DNA of 6,238 bases, taken from assembly GCA_026397855.1 (NCBI GenBank), contig JAPLUA010000498.1, forward strand, positions 482 through 6,719, read 5' to 3'. This DNA is from Verrucomicrobiota bacterium (GTDB lineage Bacteria > Verrucomicrobiota > Verrucomicrobiia > Limisphaerales > UBA8199). The notes beneath the pieces are model-generated. The model had not been told where the DNA came from, did not search any database, and was given only the letters and a program-made list of their open reading frames with translations. Positions 5,250 through 6,238 of the stretch are shown in pieces (within the stretch, counting starts at the first letter, position 1; each line of letters starts with the position of its first letter). The position numbers and the translations under genes were made by a program.

Positions 5250-6238
5250 ATGAGCGCACCGGGATTCGGGCGCGCGGCCCCGGGCCGGCTGTGCCGCCGG
5301 ACCCACCTTCTTGCGGCCCTCGCGATCTCCGCGCTGCTGCTCTCCCCGCTCCATGCCGCCGAAAGCAGCGACACCAATTCCCCGGCGGAACTGCTCGGCC
5401 GGGCCCTGATGCGCGTGTCTCAACTGGTGGAGCCCGACGCCAACACCGCACCGCGCACCTTCACCGCGAGCATCCGGGTGGTCAAGGCGAACGGCTGGGC
5501 CAAGGGAATGTCCGGCCATAACCTGGACCTGGCGATCCAGGCCCCCGACCACCTGCGCCTCGGTACAACGCTCGACCAGAGAAGCTACATGTTCGGCCGG
5601 GACGGGCAGGAGGTCTGGGTTTACATGCCCGCCAGGAAGTTCGGGCTCATCGGGTCGCCGGATGCGCCTCGCTTCGCCGATTCCCCGGACTCGCGGGACA
5701 CCACCCCGCTCAAGCCCCTGAAGCTCCCCCTGCCCGCCGAGCAACTCATGCTGCTGCCACTGTTCACCGATCTCGAAGGATTGCCCGATGCCACGGTCGG
5801 CGACACACCCTGCCGGGTGCTGAAGATGACCGCCAAGCCGGAGGCCGCTCAAAGCCTGAAGCTGCCCCGCGGCACCTTTCAGCTCTGGCTCCGCGCGAGC
5901 GACGACCTGCCCGTCAGGCTGACCTACGTGGAAGAGAATGGCGCCGATGTGCAGTTGGAACTGGTCAACCCGACCTACAGCGAGCCGTGGCCCGCGGAGA
6001 AGTGGAAGCTTAAAGCTGCCGAAGGCGACCGCATCACCAAGGTCGCGCGCTCGCATCTGACGCGCTCCCTGGACGTCGCCATCGGTTCGCTGGGCGAAAA
6101 GGTGCCCACGCTCGGGCCGGCAACCGGGGAACGACGGGTCGTCGCCCGCGAAGGCGCTGGTCGGCTGGAGATGATAGACGGCACCCGCGTCCTGTTTCTG
6201 AAAGGGACGCCCGAAGAGATGGGACACCAGCACGGAAC
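5250..6238 (+). CDS. Partial exported fusion: LolA-like lipoprotein-sorting domain plus start of a C45 acyltransferase/hydrolase domain
   Basis: The frame is open for 329 codons and runs off the window without a stop. Residues 1-37 form a signal peptide (RLCRRTH, then LLAALAISALLLSPLHA-AES). Residues about 45-250 resemble the outer-membrane lipoprotein-sorting (LolA/LolB-like) fold: AELLGRALMRV, short beta-strands, YMFGRDGQEVWVYMPARKFG, GTFQLWLRASDDLPVRLTYVEENG. Residues about 296-329 (VVAREGAGRLEMIDGTRVLF, then LKGTPEEMGHQHG) match the typical opening of C45-family enzymes, relatives of isopenicillin N acyltransferase that self-cleave before a nucleophilic Cys. That Cys would lie beyond the window, so catalysis cannot be checked. 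I chose the ATG at 5250 because it gives a compact signal peptide. An in-frame ATG at 5154 would add 32 Pro/Ser-rich residues. The LolA-like call is moderate and the C45 call is good for the short stretch visible. Confidence 0.78.
   Translation, partial: MSAPGFGRAAPGRLCRRTHLLAALAISALLLSPLHAAESSDTNSPAELLGRALMRVSQLVEPDANTAPRTFTASIRVVKANGWAKGMSGHNLDLAIQAPDHLRLGTTLDQRSYMFGRDGQEVWVYMPARKFGLIGSPDAPRFADSPDSRDTTPLKPLKLPLPAEQLMLLPLFTDLEGLPDATVGDTPCRVLKMTAKPEAAQSLKLPRGTFQLWLRASDDLPVRLTYVEENGADVQLELVNPTYSEPWPAEKWKLKAAEGDRITKVARSHLTRSLDVAIGSLGEKVPTLGPATGERRVVAREGAGRLEMIDGTRVLFLKGTPEEMGHQHG

Noticed and set aside
5127..6233. Long 368-residue minus-strand frame
   Set aside because: It lies opposite the plus-strand fusion gene, has no recognisable domain and is a typical shadow of a GC-rich gene; the plus strand shows a signal peptide and family motifs.

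Overview
This GC-rich bacterial window contains a two-component system on the minus strand and, divergent from it, at least three acyl-transfer or acyl-hydrolysis type genes on the plus strand. The best guess for the host is a Verrucomicrobiota (or PVC-group) bacterium. That guess rests on the type of sensor kinase, on the partial lipoprotein-sorting/C45 fusion gene, and on a palindromic intergenic element built around GCGGACATTCTT/AAGAATGTCCGC, which resembles dispersed repeats I associate with that phylum. No 16S or other marker gene is present, so this is an inference.

Minus strand, 76-2582: a 7TMR-DISM sensor histidine kinase (699-2582) is followed by a NarL/LuxR-type response regulator (76-702). 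The two overlap by the 4 bases ATGA, so they form a translationally coupled operon transcribed leftwards. A plausible sigma-70-like promoter lies at 2613-2640. A strong hairpin (7-38) follows the regulator gene.

Intergenic 2583-2878: this divergent region is largely filled by a 136-bp element (2681-2816). It has imperfect terminal inverted repeats, a perfect 17-bp inner inverted repeat, and identical 7-bp direct repeats (TTGCGCC) on both sides. This is the organisation expected of a MITE-like non-autonomous insertion with a target-site duplication. It leaves only about 55 bp between its right flank and the start codon of the next gene.

Plus strand, 2879-6238: first comes an exported CocE/NonD (peptidase S15) serine hydrolase (2879-4606). 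After 28 bp follows a small hot-dog-fold acyl thioesterase (4635-5090). After a 159-bp gap comes the 5' part of an exported protein (5250 to the window edge). In this last protein a LolA/outer-membrane-lipoprotein-sorting-like domain runs into what looks like the beginning of a C45 (acyl-CoA:isopenicillin N acyltransferase-like) autoproteolytic hydrolase domain. It has no stop codon in the window.

Working together: the hydrolase and thioesterase are probably co-transcribed, and the fusion gene may belong to the same unit or have its own promoter. All three belong to families that make or break ester, thioester or amide acyl bonds, and two are predicted to be exported. A role in processing acylated small molecules or peptides in the envelope is a reasonable but untested idea. 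The sensor kinase has an extracytoplasmic domain of a kind expected to bind small ligands, but nothing in the sequence proves that it controls the divergent genes.
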